A stretch of 64,000 bases of DNA from NCBI RefSeq assembly GCF_000519005.1, contig NZ_JAER01000008.1, positions 1-64,000 of the forward strand, read 5' to 3'. This document shows, one piece after another, positions 35,281 through 43,758 of the stretch (its first letter is position 1; each line of letters starts with the position of its first letter). This DNA comes from Nocardioides sp. J54 (lineage in GTDB: Bacteria; Actinomycetota; Actinomycetes; Propionibacteriales; Nocardioidaceae). The position numbers were made by a program, and so were the translations under genes. The notes under the pieces were generated by a model that was given only the letters and a program-made list of their open reading frames with translations, had not been told where the DNA came from and did not search any database.

Positions 35281-38200
35281 CTAGGAGGTGGTGTCGACGT
35301 AGACGAACGTCGAGTTCGGCGCGCCGTCGTACCCGAGCAGCCCGAAGTAGTGGGCGTCCGGGTCGAGCCCGGTCCAGGACACGTCGAAGGAGGTGTCCCC
35401 GCCGGTCGTGACCGGCACCGGGTTCGGGTCGACGGTCAGGTCACCGACCGGCGGCGTCCCGCCGAGGTCGAAGACCCGCAGCGACCACGGCACCGGGGCG
35501 CCCTGCTCGCCAGCCGAGAAGGCATCCACCTCGACGATGTAGGTGCCGGCCGGCGCACCCTCGAGCGAGAAGGTCTCGCCCGGCGACGGGGTCGCCGCCT
35601 CGCCCGCGATCGCGTAGATGTCACCGGGGTCGCAGGACTCGCTGGCGTAGATGTACATGTCCAGGTCGCTGGTCTGGTCCGGCGCGACGAGGTCGAACTG
35701 GGCGAGGTCGTTGCCCTCGCCGATCGTCACGCACTCGAGGGTGTAGCCACCGACGGCGAGCGACCCCTCGGAGACCTGTCCCTTGGCCAGCCCGGCGGCG
35801 GAGACCTGCAGGTCACCGTTGAAGCCGCCGGTGATCGGGACCTCCACCGAGCCGTCCACGCCGGTGCCGCCGACCGAGGTGGGCGCCTTCACCGAGACCG
35901 GCCGCAGCGCCACGGGCAGCCGCACCGTCGTCGGACCGGTCAGCGTCACGTGGCCGAACGCCCACTGGCTGAGCGGGGCGGTGGTGCGCTCGAAGGTGAA
36001 GCGCACCCGCATGTCCTGGCCGGCCTTCCTGGCCGTGATCTTCGCCTTGGACGCCGTGGACTTGAAGCCGGGGACGTTGACCTTGACCTTCCACGTGCCC
36101 TTGCGGGCCGCGGTGAAGGTGCGTGCCAGGGTCGCCGACGTCATCACGTGGCCCTCGGCGAACGAGGGCAGGTTGACCGCGTTCGGCTCCAGCGCGGGCA
36201 CGCCGGTGTCGAGGCCGAGGCCGGTGATGTAGCCGTACCACTGCTCCCAGTCGGAGAGGACGAACAGGCCCGGGTTGAGGAAGGCCTTCGGGTTGACGTG
36301 TCCGGCACCCTGGGCGAAGAGGTCCTTCGACCGCTTGCCGTCGGCGTCCTTGAGGTCGGTCGCCGTCGTCATCATGGCCGACTTGATCTTCATCGGCTCC
36401 CAGCGCGGGTGCACGCCCTGGACGAGCGCGGCGAGGCCCGCGACGTGCGGCGCCGACATCGACGTGCCGGAGTAGAGGTCGTAGTCGCGACCGTTGTTCG
36501 ACGGCGGCGCGACGGCGGCCAGCACGCTGACGCCCGGGGCCGAGATGTCCGGCTTCAGCAGGTCGCTGTCGTCGGACGCGGCCGGGCCGCGCGAGGAGAA
36601 GCCGGCGATCTGCGGGACCGGGGTGGTCGTGCCCGACAGGTTGCCGAGGTCGAAGCGCGCGGTGGCGCTGTCGCCGGCCGACTCGAGGTAGGCGTAGACC
36701 TTCGGCGCGTCGACGTCGGAGATGTGGATCGTCGGCAGGGAGTGGAAGTCGGCGTCGAGGCTGCCCTCGCTGATGTTGGCGAGGACGACGCCCACGCCGC
36801 CGGCGCGCTCCACCTCGGCGCTCTTCGCGACCCGGTCGTAGACGCCGCGCTGGCACACCACGATCGTGCCGGCGACCTGGGCCGGGTCGAGGCTGTCCGG
36901 GGCGCACAGCGCGGTGTCGCCGCCGGAGGTCGAGCCGTTGCCGACGTCCGCGGCGTCGACGAGCTTCGTGCTCGGCAGCGCCTTCGCGCTGATCGAGGCC
37001 CCGACGATCTTCTGACCGTTGCCGAGCACCACCGTGTTCTCGAAGCTGGTGTGCGTGCTCGCGGCGACCGTGGTCACCCACGGGCTGTTGTGCGCGACGG
37101 TCGAGGCACCCGGGCCGCTGTTGCCGGCGGACGCGGCGACGAAGACACCGGCCTCGGCGGCACCCTCGAACGCGATCTCAGCGGCCTCGAGGACCGTGTC
37201 GGTCGGGCCCGAGATCGAGTAGTTGAGCACGTCGACGCCGTCGGCGACGGCCTGCTCGATCGCGGCGACCAGGTCGGACGTCGTGCCGGAGGCGCGACCG
37301 TCCTCGGTGGCCCACAGCGCCTTGTAGACCGCGACCTTGGCCGCAGGCGCCACGCCGCTGATCGTGCCGAAGGAACGACCCTCGGTGCTGACCTTCGCGA
37401 CCTTGCCGCCCGCGGCGGTCGAGGCCGTGTGCGTCCCGTGGCCGTTGCCGTCGCGCGGGGAGATGTAGTCCTCCTCGATCGTGCGCGCCTCGGTGTAGCC
37501 GTCGACGAAGTACCGCGCCGAGATCAGCTTCGAGTTGCAGTCGGTGACCGCGAACTCCTCGCCGGCCTGGCACAGGCCGCGGAAGAGGTTGCCGTCGGAC
37601 TTGCGCATGGACGTGACGGAGCCGGTGATCTTCGTGCTCCACTTGCCCTTCGGCTTGCTGGTGAGCTTCTCGCCCTTGAAGGACTTCGACTCGGGCCACA
37701 CGCCGGAGTCGATGACCCCGACGACGACGCCGTCGCCGGCCTTCTTCTCGCCGCCGAGCGTCTTCCAGACGCCCTTCTTGCCGGAGAGCCCCAGGAAGTC
37801 CGGGGTGTTCCACGTGTCCGCGTAGACGATGGAGTCCTTCTGCACGGTGAGCACGCGACGGTCGGTCGCCAGCTCGGTGGCCTGCTTGGCGGTCAGGTCC
37901 GCGACGAAGCCGTTGGCCGAGAGCGTGTAGTGCCGCTCGACGTCGAAGCCGAGGTCGCGCGCCATCTTGTCGTGCGAGGAGCGCAGCTTCTTCGTGTACG
38001 ACGCCACGCCGTTGCCGCGGGCGTCGAACTGCTTGCCCGACGGGGCCCGCGTCTGGTCGGCCGTGGAGGCGGGCGGGGCCGCCAGCATGACCACGTAGCG
38101 GCCGGACTTGAAGCGGGTCAGGTCCGCCTTCGTCCCGCTGAGCCCGGCGCCGTCGCTGGCGCCGGGTCCCGGGTCGTCGCCGTCCGCCACGGCCGGCGCA

Positions 38201-38298
38201 CCCAGGCTGAGGGTGACGCCGAGGACCGCAACGGGTGCGATCACCAGGCTCGAGCGGAGTCTGCGGGCGCGCCGGGCGCCCGCGGAAAGGACGTGCAT
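35281..38298 (-). CDS. Secreted S8 family serine peptidase (subtilase) with PA insert
   Basis: Encodes 1005 aa. Signal peptide at 1-40 (RSSLVIAPVAVLGVTLSLGAPAVA), I9 inhibitor propeptide at about 60-160, and an S8 domain with Asp in VVVGVIDSGVWPESKSF (~195), His in DGNGHGTHTASTAAG (~290) and Ser in YSGTSMSAPHVAGLAA (~611). A protease-associated insert lies at about 430-545. The C-terminal part has fibronectin-type (Fn3-like) and two pre-peptidase-type beta domains. The layout resembles plant-type subtilases found in actinobacteria. GGAGG lies 6 nt before the ATG. Extracellular protein degradation is likely. Confidence 0.94.
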   Translation of the reverse strand: MHVLSAGARRARRLRSSLVIAPVAVLGVTLSLGAPAVADGDDPGPGASDGAGLSGTKADLTRFKSGRYVVMLAAPPASTADQTRAPSGKQFDARGNGVASYTKKLRSSHDKMARDLGFDVERHYTLSANGFVADLTAKQATELATDRRVLTVQKDSIVYADTWNTPDFLGLSGKKGVWKTLGGEKKAGDGVVVGVIDSGVWPESKSFKGEKLTSKPKGKWSTKITGSVTSMRKSDGNLFRGLCQAGEEFAVTDCNSKLISARYFVDGYTEARTIEEDYISPRDGNGHGTHTASTAAGGKVAKVSTEGRSFGTISGVAPAAKVAVYKALWATEDGRASGTTSDLVAAIEQAVADGVDVLNYSISGPTDTVLEAAEIAFEGAAEAGVFVAASAGNSGPGASTVAHNSPWVTTVAASTHTSFENTVVLGNGQKIVGASISAKALPSTKLVDAADVGNGSTSGGDTALCAPDSLDPAQVAGTIVVCQRGVYDRVAKSAEVERAGGVGVVLANISEGSLDADFHSLPTIHISDVDAPKVYAYLESAGDSATARFDLGNLSGTTTPVPQIAGFSSRGPAASDDSDLLKPDISAPGVSVLAAVAPPSNNGRDYDLYSGTSMSAPHVAGLAALVQGVHPRWEPMKIKSAMMTTATDLKDADGKRSKDLFAQGAGHVNPKAFLNPGLFVLSDWEQWYGYITGLGLDTGVPALEPNAVNLPSFAEGHVMTSATLARTFTAARKGTWKVKVNVPGFKSTASKAKITARKAGQDMRVRFTFERTTAPLSQWAFGHVTLTGPTTVRLPVALRPVSVKAPTSVGGTGVDGSVEVPITGGFNGDLQVSAAGLAKGQVSEGSLAVGGYTLECVTIGEGNDLAQFDLVAPDQTSDLDMYIYASESCDPGDIYAIAGEAATPSPGETFSLEGAPAGTYIVEVDAFSAGEQGAPVPWSLRVFDLGGTPPVGDLTVDPNPVPVTTGGDTSFDVSWTGLDPDAHYFGLLGYDGAPNSTFVYVDTTS

Positions 38299-38455
38299 GT
38301 GGGTCCTCCGAGATCCGAGAGAGACGGCGACACCTCGGGAGCCGCCGGTGCGGAGATCGTTCCGCCTGAGTCACCCAACTCAGGAAGGACCCCGGCGTCA
38401 AGACCCCCGGGCGAAACAGAAACGGGTAAACCCCATGTTGGGGAAGGCTCTCCGG

Positions 38456-39139
38456 TCACCGGTAGGTGACCATCTCCCGCGGCACGTGGGGGTGCTCGTT
38501 GAAGGTGAGCAGGCGGGCACCCGTGGCGCCGACGATCACGCGGGTGACCGACGTGTTGGCGATGACCGTGTTGAAGCGGGCCCACACCGGACCGACGTCG
38601 GCCCCCTCGGGGACCACGAGCAGCGCGGCCAGCGCGGCGATCACGCCACCGGAGGTGACGACGACGGCCGGACCGGGCAGCGCGGCGGCGGCGTCGAGTG
38701 CGCGGCGGGCGCGGGTGAGGAAGGCGTCGTACGGCTCCGGGTAGCCGGCGTCGGGCCCGGCGGCCGCCCAGTGGCCGGTGGAGACCTCGAAGTGCTCCTG
38801 GAACGCGCGGCGGTCGACGCCGTGGTCCATCACGACGCCGGTGAGCTCGGCGTGGCGGGCCAGCACGGCGAGGTGGTCGAACTCCGCCCAGTCCTCGTCG
38901 ACCGTGGACGCCTGCTCGAGGCGCGGCCCGTCTGCTGACGAGGCACCCTCGACCATCGCCTCCCAGGTCTCGCGGTGCCGGCGCATGCCGCCGTGCACGA
39001 CGGCTCCCGGCGTGGGACCGTGGGCGGCGAGCCAGCGGCCGAGTGCACGGCCCTGCTCCCACCCGGCCTCCGACAGGACGTCGTAGTCGTCGGCACCGAA
39101 GGACGCCTGGCCGTGGCGGACCAGGAGCAGCACGCCCAC
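38456..39139 (-). CDS. Histidine phosphatase (phosphoglycerate mutase-like) family protein
   Basis: Encodes 227 aa from a GTG start. The N-terminal LLVRHGQASFG carries the RHG catalytic motif at 8-10, and VVTSGGVIAAL supplies the C-terminal region, where the usual His (SHG) is replaced by SGG. Members dephosphorylate sugar phosphates or proteins; the substrate is unknown. It lies 4 bp after the kinase-like gene and is probably co-transcribed with it. Confidence 0.85.
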   Translation of the reverse strand: MGVLLLVRHGQASFGADDYDVLSEAGWEQGRALGRWLAAHGPTPGAVVHGGMRRHRETWEAMVEGASSADGPRLEQASTVDEDWAEFDHLAVLARHAELTGVVMDHGVDRRAFQEHFEVSTGHWAAAGPDAGYPEPYDAFLTRARRALDAAAALPGPAVVVTSGGVIAALAALLVVPEGADVGPVWARFNTVIANTSVTRVIVGATGARLLTFNEHPHVPREMVTYR

Positions 39140-39143
39140 GCGG

Positions 39144-40193
39144 TCAACCCCCGAGGATGCGGCGGCAGCGCGCCTCGAAGCCCGCGACGGCGGGGCCGAA
39201 CGCGGCGTAGGCCTCGTTCGTGGTCTGGCCGTGGAAGTAGCGGTACCAGATCTGCTGGGCGATCACGGCGAACCGGAACAGCCCGAAGACCTCGTAGAAC
39301 CGCCACTCCTCGGGGGTGAGGCTCATCCCGCGCCGCTCGAGGTAGGCGTCGATGACCTGCTGGCGGGTCCACATGCCGGGCTCGGCGGTGGGCTGGCGCC
39401 GCGTCATCCGGAAGAACTCGTCGTCGTCGGCCTGCACCCAGTAGGCCAGCGTGCAGCCGAGGTCCATCAACGGGTCCCCGACGGTCGCCAGCTCCCAGTC
39501 GAGGACGCCGATGATGCGGGTGGGGTCGTCCGCGTCGAGGACCATGTTGTCGAGGCGGTAGTCGTTGTGGATCATCGACGACCCGACGTCGGCGGGCTGG
39601 TGCTGGTCGAGCCACGCGGTGATGTCGGACCAGTCGCCGGTGTCGTCGGTGCGCGCGTTCTCGAGCCGCTTGATCCAGCCGCCGACCTGGCGCGCGACGT
39701 AGCCCTCGCCCTTGTTGAGCGCCGCCAGCCCCGGCACCGCCGCCACGTCGATCGAGTGCAGCGCGACGAGGGTGTCGACCGCCGCGTCGCAGAGGCGGTC
39801 GGCCTGCTCCGCGCTGACCGGGAAGCCGAAGTCGCGGCGCGGGATCAGCCCGACGAGCCGCTCCATCACGTAGAGCTCGCTGCCGATGGGGCTCTCGTCC
39901 TCGGTGCAGTGGGCGACCATCGTCGGCACCTGCGGGAACACCGGCTCCAGCGCGGACTGGATGCGGAACTCGCGGCCCATGTCGTGCGCACCGCGGGCCT
40001 TGGTGCCGGCCGGCGGGCGACGCAGGATGAGCTCGGGTCCCTCGGCCATCCGCAGCAGGTAGGTCAGGTTGGACGCGCCGCCGGGGAACTGCCGCACCTC
40101 GGCGATCCGGCCACGGTCCAGCCACTGCTCGACCGCCGCGACGTCGAACGCGTCCTCCTCGCGCACCGGGCGCGACTCGTCCACCGTGCTCAC
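39144..40193 (-). CDS. Phosphotransferase family (APH-like, ACAD10/11-type) protein
   Basis: Encodes 349 aa from GTG 40193. Kinase-like fold: FPGGASNLTYLLRM nucleotide loop near 35-48, catalytic HNDYRLDNMVLD near 207-218, and metal-binding IGVLDWELATVGDPLMDLG. Proteins of this clade (fused to acyl-CoA dehydrogenase in ACAD10/11) phosphorylate 4-hydroxyacyl-CoAs, so lipid catabolism is more likely than drug resistance. Overlaps the SDR gene by GTGA. Confidence 0.88.
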   Translation of the reverse strand: MSTVDESRPVREEDAFDVAAVEQWLDRGRIAEVRQFPGGASNLTYLLRMAEGPELILRRPPAGTKARGAHDMGREFRIQSALEPVFPQVPTMVAHCTEDESPIGSELYVMERLVGLIPRRDFGFPVSAEQADRLCDAAVDTLVALHSIDVAAVPGLAALNKGEGYVARQVGGWIKRLENARTDDTGDWSDITAWLDQHQPADVGSSMIHNDYRLDNMVLDADDPTRIIGVLDWELATVGDPLMDLGCTLAYWVQADDDEFFRMTRRQPTAEPGMWTRQQVIDAYLERRGMSLTPEEWRFYEVFGLFRFAVIAQQIWYRYFHGQTTNEAYAAFGPAVAGFEARCRRILGG

Positions 40194-40990
40194 CGGGCCT
40201 CCTCCGTCGGGTCCGTCGGGTCCGTGCCGACCTCGTCGAGCTTGCGGGCCTGGGCCCGCATCACCGCGTCGTACGACGCCCGGTCGGCCAGCTTCAGCTG
40301 GTAGGCCGCGCGTGCCGCGTCGTCGGGCACGATCAGCTCGGTGCCGGCGTCGATGCCAGCGAGCACCGCGGCCGCGATGTCCTCGGCGCTGACCGGGCTG
40401 TCCTCGACGAGGCGCGTCATCACCTGCTGCAGTGCGGCGTCGCGCCCCTGGACGCCGGCCATCAGGTTGGTCCGGAAGTACGACGGGCACACCGCGTGCG
40501 CCGTCACGCCGTACGCCGCCAGCTCGTGGCCGGTGGTCTCGGTGAGCGCGACGACCGCGGCCTTGGTGGCGTTGTAGCCCGCCATCCCGGCGGGGTGCAC
40601 CAGCCCGGCGAGCGAGGCGATGTTGACGACCCGCCCGCTGCGCTGCTGCTTGAAGACAGGGGTGAACGTGGCGGTGCCGCGCACCGCGCCGAGCAGGTTG
40701 ATGTCGACCAGCCGCTGCCACTCGTCGATCCCGGACACGTCGAGCCGCCCGCCGCCGGCGATGCCGGCGTTGTTGACGAGCACGTCGAGGCCGCCCCACT
40801 GCTGCACGACGAGCTCCCGGGCCACGGCCCAGTCGTCGTCGCTGGTGACGTCGAGGCGGTGGATGCCCGCGCCCTCGACCCGGTCGGTGCGCAGCACCCG
40901 CGCGCCCCGCTCCTCCCACGCGGCCGCGAGGGCGGCACCCAGCCCGGAGGCGGCGCCGGTGACCAGGACTCGAACCGAGCGATCGTTCAC
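40190..40990 (-). CDS. Short-chain dehydrogenase/reductase (SDR)
   Basis: Encodes 266 aa from GTG 40990. TGAASGLGAALAAAW is near 11-25, DVLVNNAGIAGGG near 77-89, and SLAG...YNATKAA supplies the active-site Ser/Tyr/Lys. First gene of a three-gene operon with the APH-like kinase and histidine phosphatase. Start set by TAGGGT exactly 7 nt upstream (leaderless). Confidence 0.88.
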   Translation of the reverse strand: MNDRSVRVLVTGAASGLGAALAAAWEERGARVLRTDRVEGAGIHRLDVTSDDDWAVARELVVQQWGGLDVLVNNAGIAGGGRLDVSGIDEWQRLVDINLLGAVRGTATFTPVFKQQRSGRVVNIASLAGLVHPAGMAGYNATKAAVVALTETTGHELAAYGVTAHAVCPSYFRTNLMAGVQGRDAALQQVMTRLVEDSPVSAEDIAAAVLAGIDAGTELIVPDDAARAAYQLKLADRASYDAVMRAQARKLDEVGTDPTDPTEEAR

Positions 40991-40997
40991 CCTGCTG

Positions 40998-41003
40998 ACC
41001 CTA
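40998..41003 (-). promoter_or_regulatory. -10 box (TAGGGT) of a leaderless gene
   Basis: On the minus strand TAGGGT ends 7 nt before GTG 40990, with no ribosome site. Confidence 0.45.
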
Positions 41004-41056
41004 CTGATCGGGTCCGGGGGAGGCGGAGTCGCCCAACCACCGGACTCGGGGCGGGT

Positions 41057-41116
41057 GGTTCCCCATCCGAATAGGTCGGCAGTACGACGCGAAGCGAACA
41101 ATTCGGATGGGGAACC
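41057..41116. repeat. Inverted-repeat element, GGTTCCCCATCC family
   Basis: Exact 16-bp arms (GGTTCCCCATCCGAAT at 41057-41072, complement at 41101-41116) enclose a 28-nt loop. It is just downstream of the glutamate dehydrogenase gene. A related larger element is at 59272-59366. Confidence 0.7.
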
Positions 41117-41151
41117 GCAGACCCGGACCCGGGGCCAGCAGGCTTCCGGAG

Positions 41152-42423
41152 TTACGGGTACAGCCCGCGCGCGAGGTGGGCGTTCGCGACGCGGTCGACC
41201 GCCAGCACCATCGCGGCGCGCCGGAGGCTGGTGCCGCGCTGCTCGGCCGTCTCCACGACGCTCTCCCACGCCAGCTGCATGCGCTCGGCAAGCCGGTTGT
41301 TCACGTCGGACTCGCTCCACCAGTACGCCTGATTGGCCTGCACCCACTCGAAGTAGGAGACGACCACGCCGCCGGCGTTGGCGAGGATGTCGGGCACGAC
41401 GAGGGTGCCGTTGTCCGCCAGGACCTCGTCGGCGGCCGGCGTGGTGGGTCCGTTCGCCCCCTCGACCACCACCGACGCACGCACGCGGTGGGCGTTGTCG
41501 GCGTTGATGACCGCCTCGACGGCGGCCGGCACCAGCAGATCGAGGTCGAGGAACAGCAGGTCGTCCCCGTCGTCCATCGGATCGGCACCCGCGAAGCCCA
41601 CCACGCTGCCGGTGGCGTCGACGTGCGCCGCGAGCGCGGTGACGTCGAGCCCGGCGGGGTGGTGCACCGCGCCGTACTGGTCGCTCACGGCGACCACCTG
41701 CACGCCCGCCTCGGCGAGCAGCAGGGCCGCGTCACGCCCGACCTTCCCGAACCCCTGGACGGCGGCCCGGGACCCGGCGACCGCGACACCGCGGTGCCGG
41801 AGGGCGGCGAGCGCGACGTGGACGACGCCCCGGGACGTGGCGCTGGCCCGGCCCAGCGACCCGCCGAGGGCCACCGGCTTGCCGGTCACGACCCCGAGGA
41901 CCGTGTGCCCGCGGTTGACCGAGTAGGTGTCCATCATCCAGGACATGACCTGCTCGTCGGTGCCGATGTCGGGCGCCGGGATGTCAGTCGCGGGGCCGAG
42001 GACGGGCATCAGCTCCGAGGTGTAGCGGCGCGCGACGCGCTGCAGCTCCCCGCGCGAGTAGTTGCGGGGGTCCAGGGTGACGCCGCCCTTGGCGCCGCCG
42101 TAGGGGATGTTGACCAGCGCGCACTTCCAGGTCATCCACATGGCGAGCGCACGCACCTCGTCGAGGTGGACGTGGGGGCTGAAGCGCACGCCGCCCTTCG
42201 CCGGGCCGCGCGAGAGGTTGTGCTGCACCCGGTGCCCGATCAGCACCTCGACGGTCCCGTCGTCACGACGGAGCGGGACCGAGACGGTGACCTCGCGGCG
42301 TGGCGTCGCGAGCATGTCGAACATGCCCGGCAGGTCGAGCTCGGCCAGGGCGTCGCGCAGTTGGCGCCGCGCGGCGACCAGGGGGTTGCGGTCCTCGACC
42401 TCGGTCGGGAGCAACGTGGTCAT
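41152..42423 (-). CDS. Glu/Leu/Phe/Val dehydrogenase (glutamate dehydrogenase, catabolic type)
   Basis: Encodes 423 aa, hexameric GDH length. It has GPAKGGVRFSPHV, the catalytic Lys in NIPYGGAKGGVTLDPR (~111), GPATDIPAPDIGT, the NAD-binding AVQGFGKVGRDAA (~230) and VEGANGPTTPAADEVL. It deaminates glutamate to 2-oxoglutarate. Overlaps the ornithine transaminase gene by ATGA, which fits the last step of ornithine/arginine breakdown. Confidence 0.92.
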   Translation of the reverse strand: MTTLLPTEVEDRNPLVAARRQLRDALAELDLPGMFDMLATPRREVTVSVPLRRDDGTVEVLIGHRVQHNLSRGPAKGGVRFSPHVHLDEVRALAMWMTWKCALVNIPYGGAKGGVTLDPRNYSRGELQRVARRYTSELMPVLGPATDIPAPDIGTDEQVMSWMMDTYSVNRGHTVLGVVTGKPVALGGSLGRASATSRGVVHVALAALRHRGVAVAGSRAAVQGFGKVGRDAALLLAEAGVQVVAVSDQYGAVHHPAGLDVTALAAHVDATGSVVGFAGADPMDDGDDLLFLDLDLLVPAAVEAVINADNAHRVRASVVVEGANGPTTPAADEVLADNGTLVVPDILANAGGVVVSYFEWVQANQAYWWSESDVNNRLAERMQLAWESVVETAEQRGTSLRRAAMVLAVDRVANAHLARGLYP

Positions 42424-43682
42424 CGGCGCGCTTCCTCCAGGACGGTGCGGAGGGTGGCGACGAGGAGCTCGATGTCGGCCTCCGTGGCGACCAGCGGCGG
42501 GGCGAAGCGGACCGTCGAGCCGTGGGTGTCCTTGGCGAGGACCCCGTGGCGCATCAGGCCCTCGCAGACCTCGCGGCCGGTCATCAGCGCCGGGTCGACG
42601 TCGACGCCGGCCCACAGGCCGCGGACGCGGACCGCCAGCAGGCCCTGCCCGATGAGCTGCTGGAGACCGGCCTCCAGCCGGTCGCCGAGCACGCGGGCGC
42701 GCTCCTGGAACTCGCCGGTCTTGAGGATCTGCACCACCTCGTGCCCGATCGCGGCGGCGAGCGGGTTGCCGCCGAAGGTCGAGCCGTGGGTGCCGGGCCG
42801 CACGACGTCCATCACCACGCGGTCCGCAGCGATCGCCGAGACGGGGTAGAGCCCGCCACCGAGCGCCTTGCCCAGGATGTAGATGTCGGGGACGACGTCC
42901 TCGTGGTCGCAGGCGAAGGTGCGGCCGGTGCGGGCCAGCCCGGACTGGATCTCGTCGGCGACCATCAGCACGTTGCGCTCGGTGCAGAGCTGGCGCAGCT
43001 GGCGCAGGAAGCCCTCCGGCGGCAGCACGACGCCGCCCTCCCCCTGGATCGGCTCGAAGAGCACCGCGACGGTCGAGTCGTTGATCGCCGCGGCCACGGC
43101 GTCGATGTCGCCGTACGGGACGCCGACGAAGCCGGGGGTGAACGGGCCGAAGTCCGCGGTGGCGACGTCGTCGTCGGAGAAGCTGACGATGGTCGTCGTA
43201 CGGCCGTGGAAGTTGCCGTGCATCGTGATGATGTTCGCGGTGCCCGGCGTGACGCCCTTGACCTGGTAGCCCCACTTGCGGCTGACCTTGATCGCGGTCT
43301 CCACGGCCTCGGCCCCGGAGTTCATCGGCAGCACGGCCTCCTTGCCCGTGAGCTCGCAGAGCGCCTCGGCGAACGGACCGAGCTGGTCGTTGAAGAAGGC
43401 ACGGCTGGTGAGTGTCAGCTGCCGGAGCTGGTCGGTGGCGCGGGCGACCAGGCGCGGGAGGCCGTGGCCGAAGTTCAGCGCGGAGTAGCCCGCGAGGCAG
43501 TCGAGATAGCGGTTGCCCTCCACGTCGGTCACCCAGGCGCCCTTGCCGTGGGTCAGCACGACCGGCAGCGGGTGGTAGTTGTGCGCCGCGTGCCGCTCGG
43601 TCAGCTCGATCTGCTCGGCAGTCCGGGCGCCCTCGCCCTTCACGCTGCCAGGGGTCTCGTTCAGTGCCGTGGTGGAGGTCAT
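42420..43682 (-). CDS. rocD: Ornithine--oxo-acid transaminase
   Basis: Encodes 420 aa, class III PLP fold. NYHPLPVVLTHGKGAWVTDVEGNRYLDCLAGYSALNFGH is the ornithine aminotransferase opening, followed by MNSGAEAVETAIKVSRKWGY, FEPIQGEGGVVLPP, ADEIQSGLARTG and the PLP Lys in LGKALGGGLYPVSA (~270). It converts ornithine to glutamate 5-semialdehyde. ATG 43682 is supported by a CATTCT -10 box six nt upstream; ATG 43700 is an alternative. Divergent from pruA, which takes its product. Confidence 0.93.
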   Translation of the reverse strand: MTSTTALNETPGSVKGEGARTAEQIELTERHAAHNYHPLPVVLTHGKGAWVTDVEGNRYLDCLAGYSALNFGHGLPRLVARATDQLRQLTLTSRAFFNDQLGPFAEALCELTGKEAVLPMNSGAEAVETAIKVSRKWGYQVKGVTPGTANIITMHGNFHGRTTTIVSFSDDDVATADFGPFTPGFVGVPYGDIDAVAAAINDSTVAVLFEPIQGEGGVVLPPEGFLRQLRQLCTERNVLMVADEIQSGLARTGRTFACDHEDVVPDIYILGKALGGGLYPVSAIAADRVVMDVVRPGTHGSTFGGNPLAAAIGHEVVQILKTGEFQERARVLGDRLEAGLQQLIGQGLLAVRVRGLWAGVDVDPALMTGREVCEGLMRHGVLAKDTHGSTVRFAPPLVATEADIELLVATLRTVLEEARR

Positions 43683-43689
43683 GGATCTA

Positions 43690-43702
43690 GAATGATTCAT
43701 TC
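43690..43702. promoter_or_regulatory. Palindrome in the rocD/pruA divergent promoter
   Basis: GAATGATTCATTC is a perfect odd-length palindrome. It covers the -10 (CATTCT) of the rocD promoter, whose -35 is TTGCGC with a 17-bp spacer, and touches the -35 of the pruA promoter. Well placed for a single regulator to control both operons. Confidence 0.55.
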
Positions 43703-43728
43703 CACTTTGTCGCGCAAGGGGCTATTCT
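43700..43728 (+). promoter_or_regulatory. pruA promoter (TTCCAC-N17-TATTCT)
   Basis: -35-like TTCCAC at 43700-43705 and -10-like TATTCT at 43723-43728 with 17-bp spacing, about 30 nt before the pruA GTG. A GAGGAGGA ribosome site lies at 43748-43755. Confidence 0.5.
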
Positions 43729-43758
43729 GAAATCTCAGTTACACAACGAGGAGGATTC

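Noticed and set aside
33607-38469. A 1620-codon open frame on the plus strand opposite the subtilase and ABC region
   Set aside because: It is antisense to several well-supported genes, its composition (Asp/Val/Arg/Gly) is typical of GC-rich shadow frames, and no domain is recognisable.
39144-40193. Aminoglycoside resistance kinase
   Set aside because: The sequence fits the ACAD10/11-type phosphotransferase clade and the neighbours are SDR and phosphatase genes, not resistance genes.
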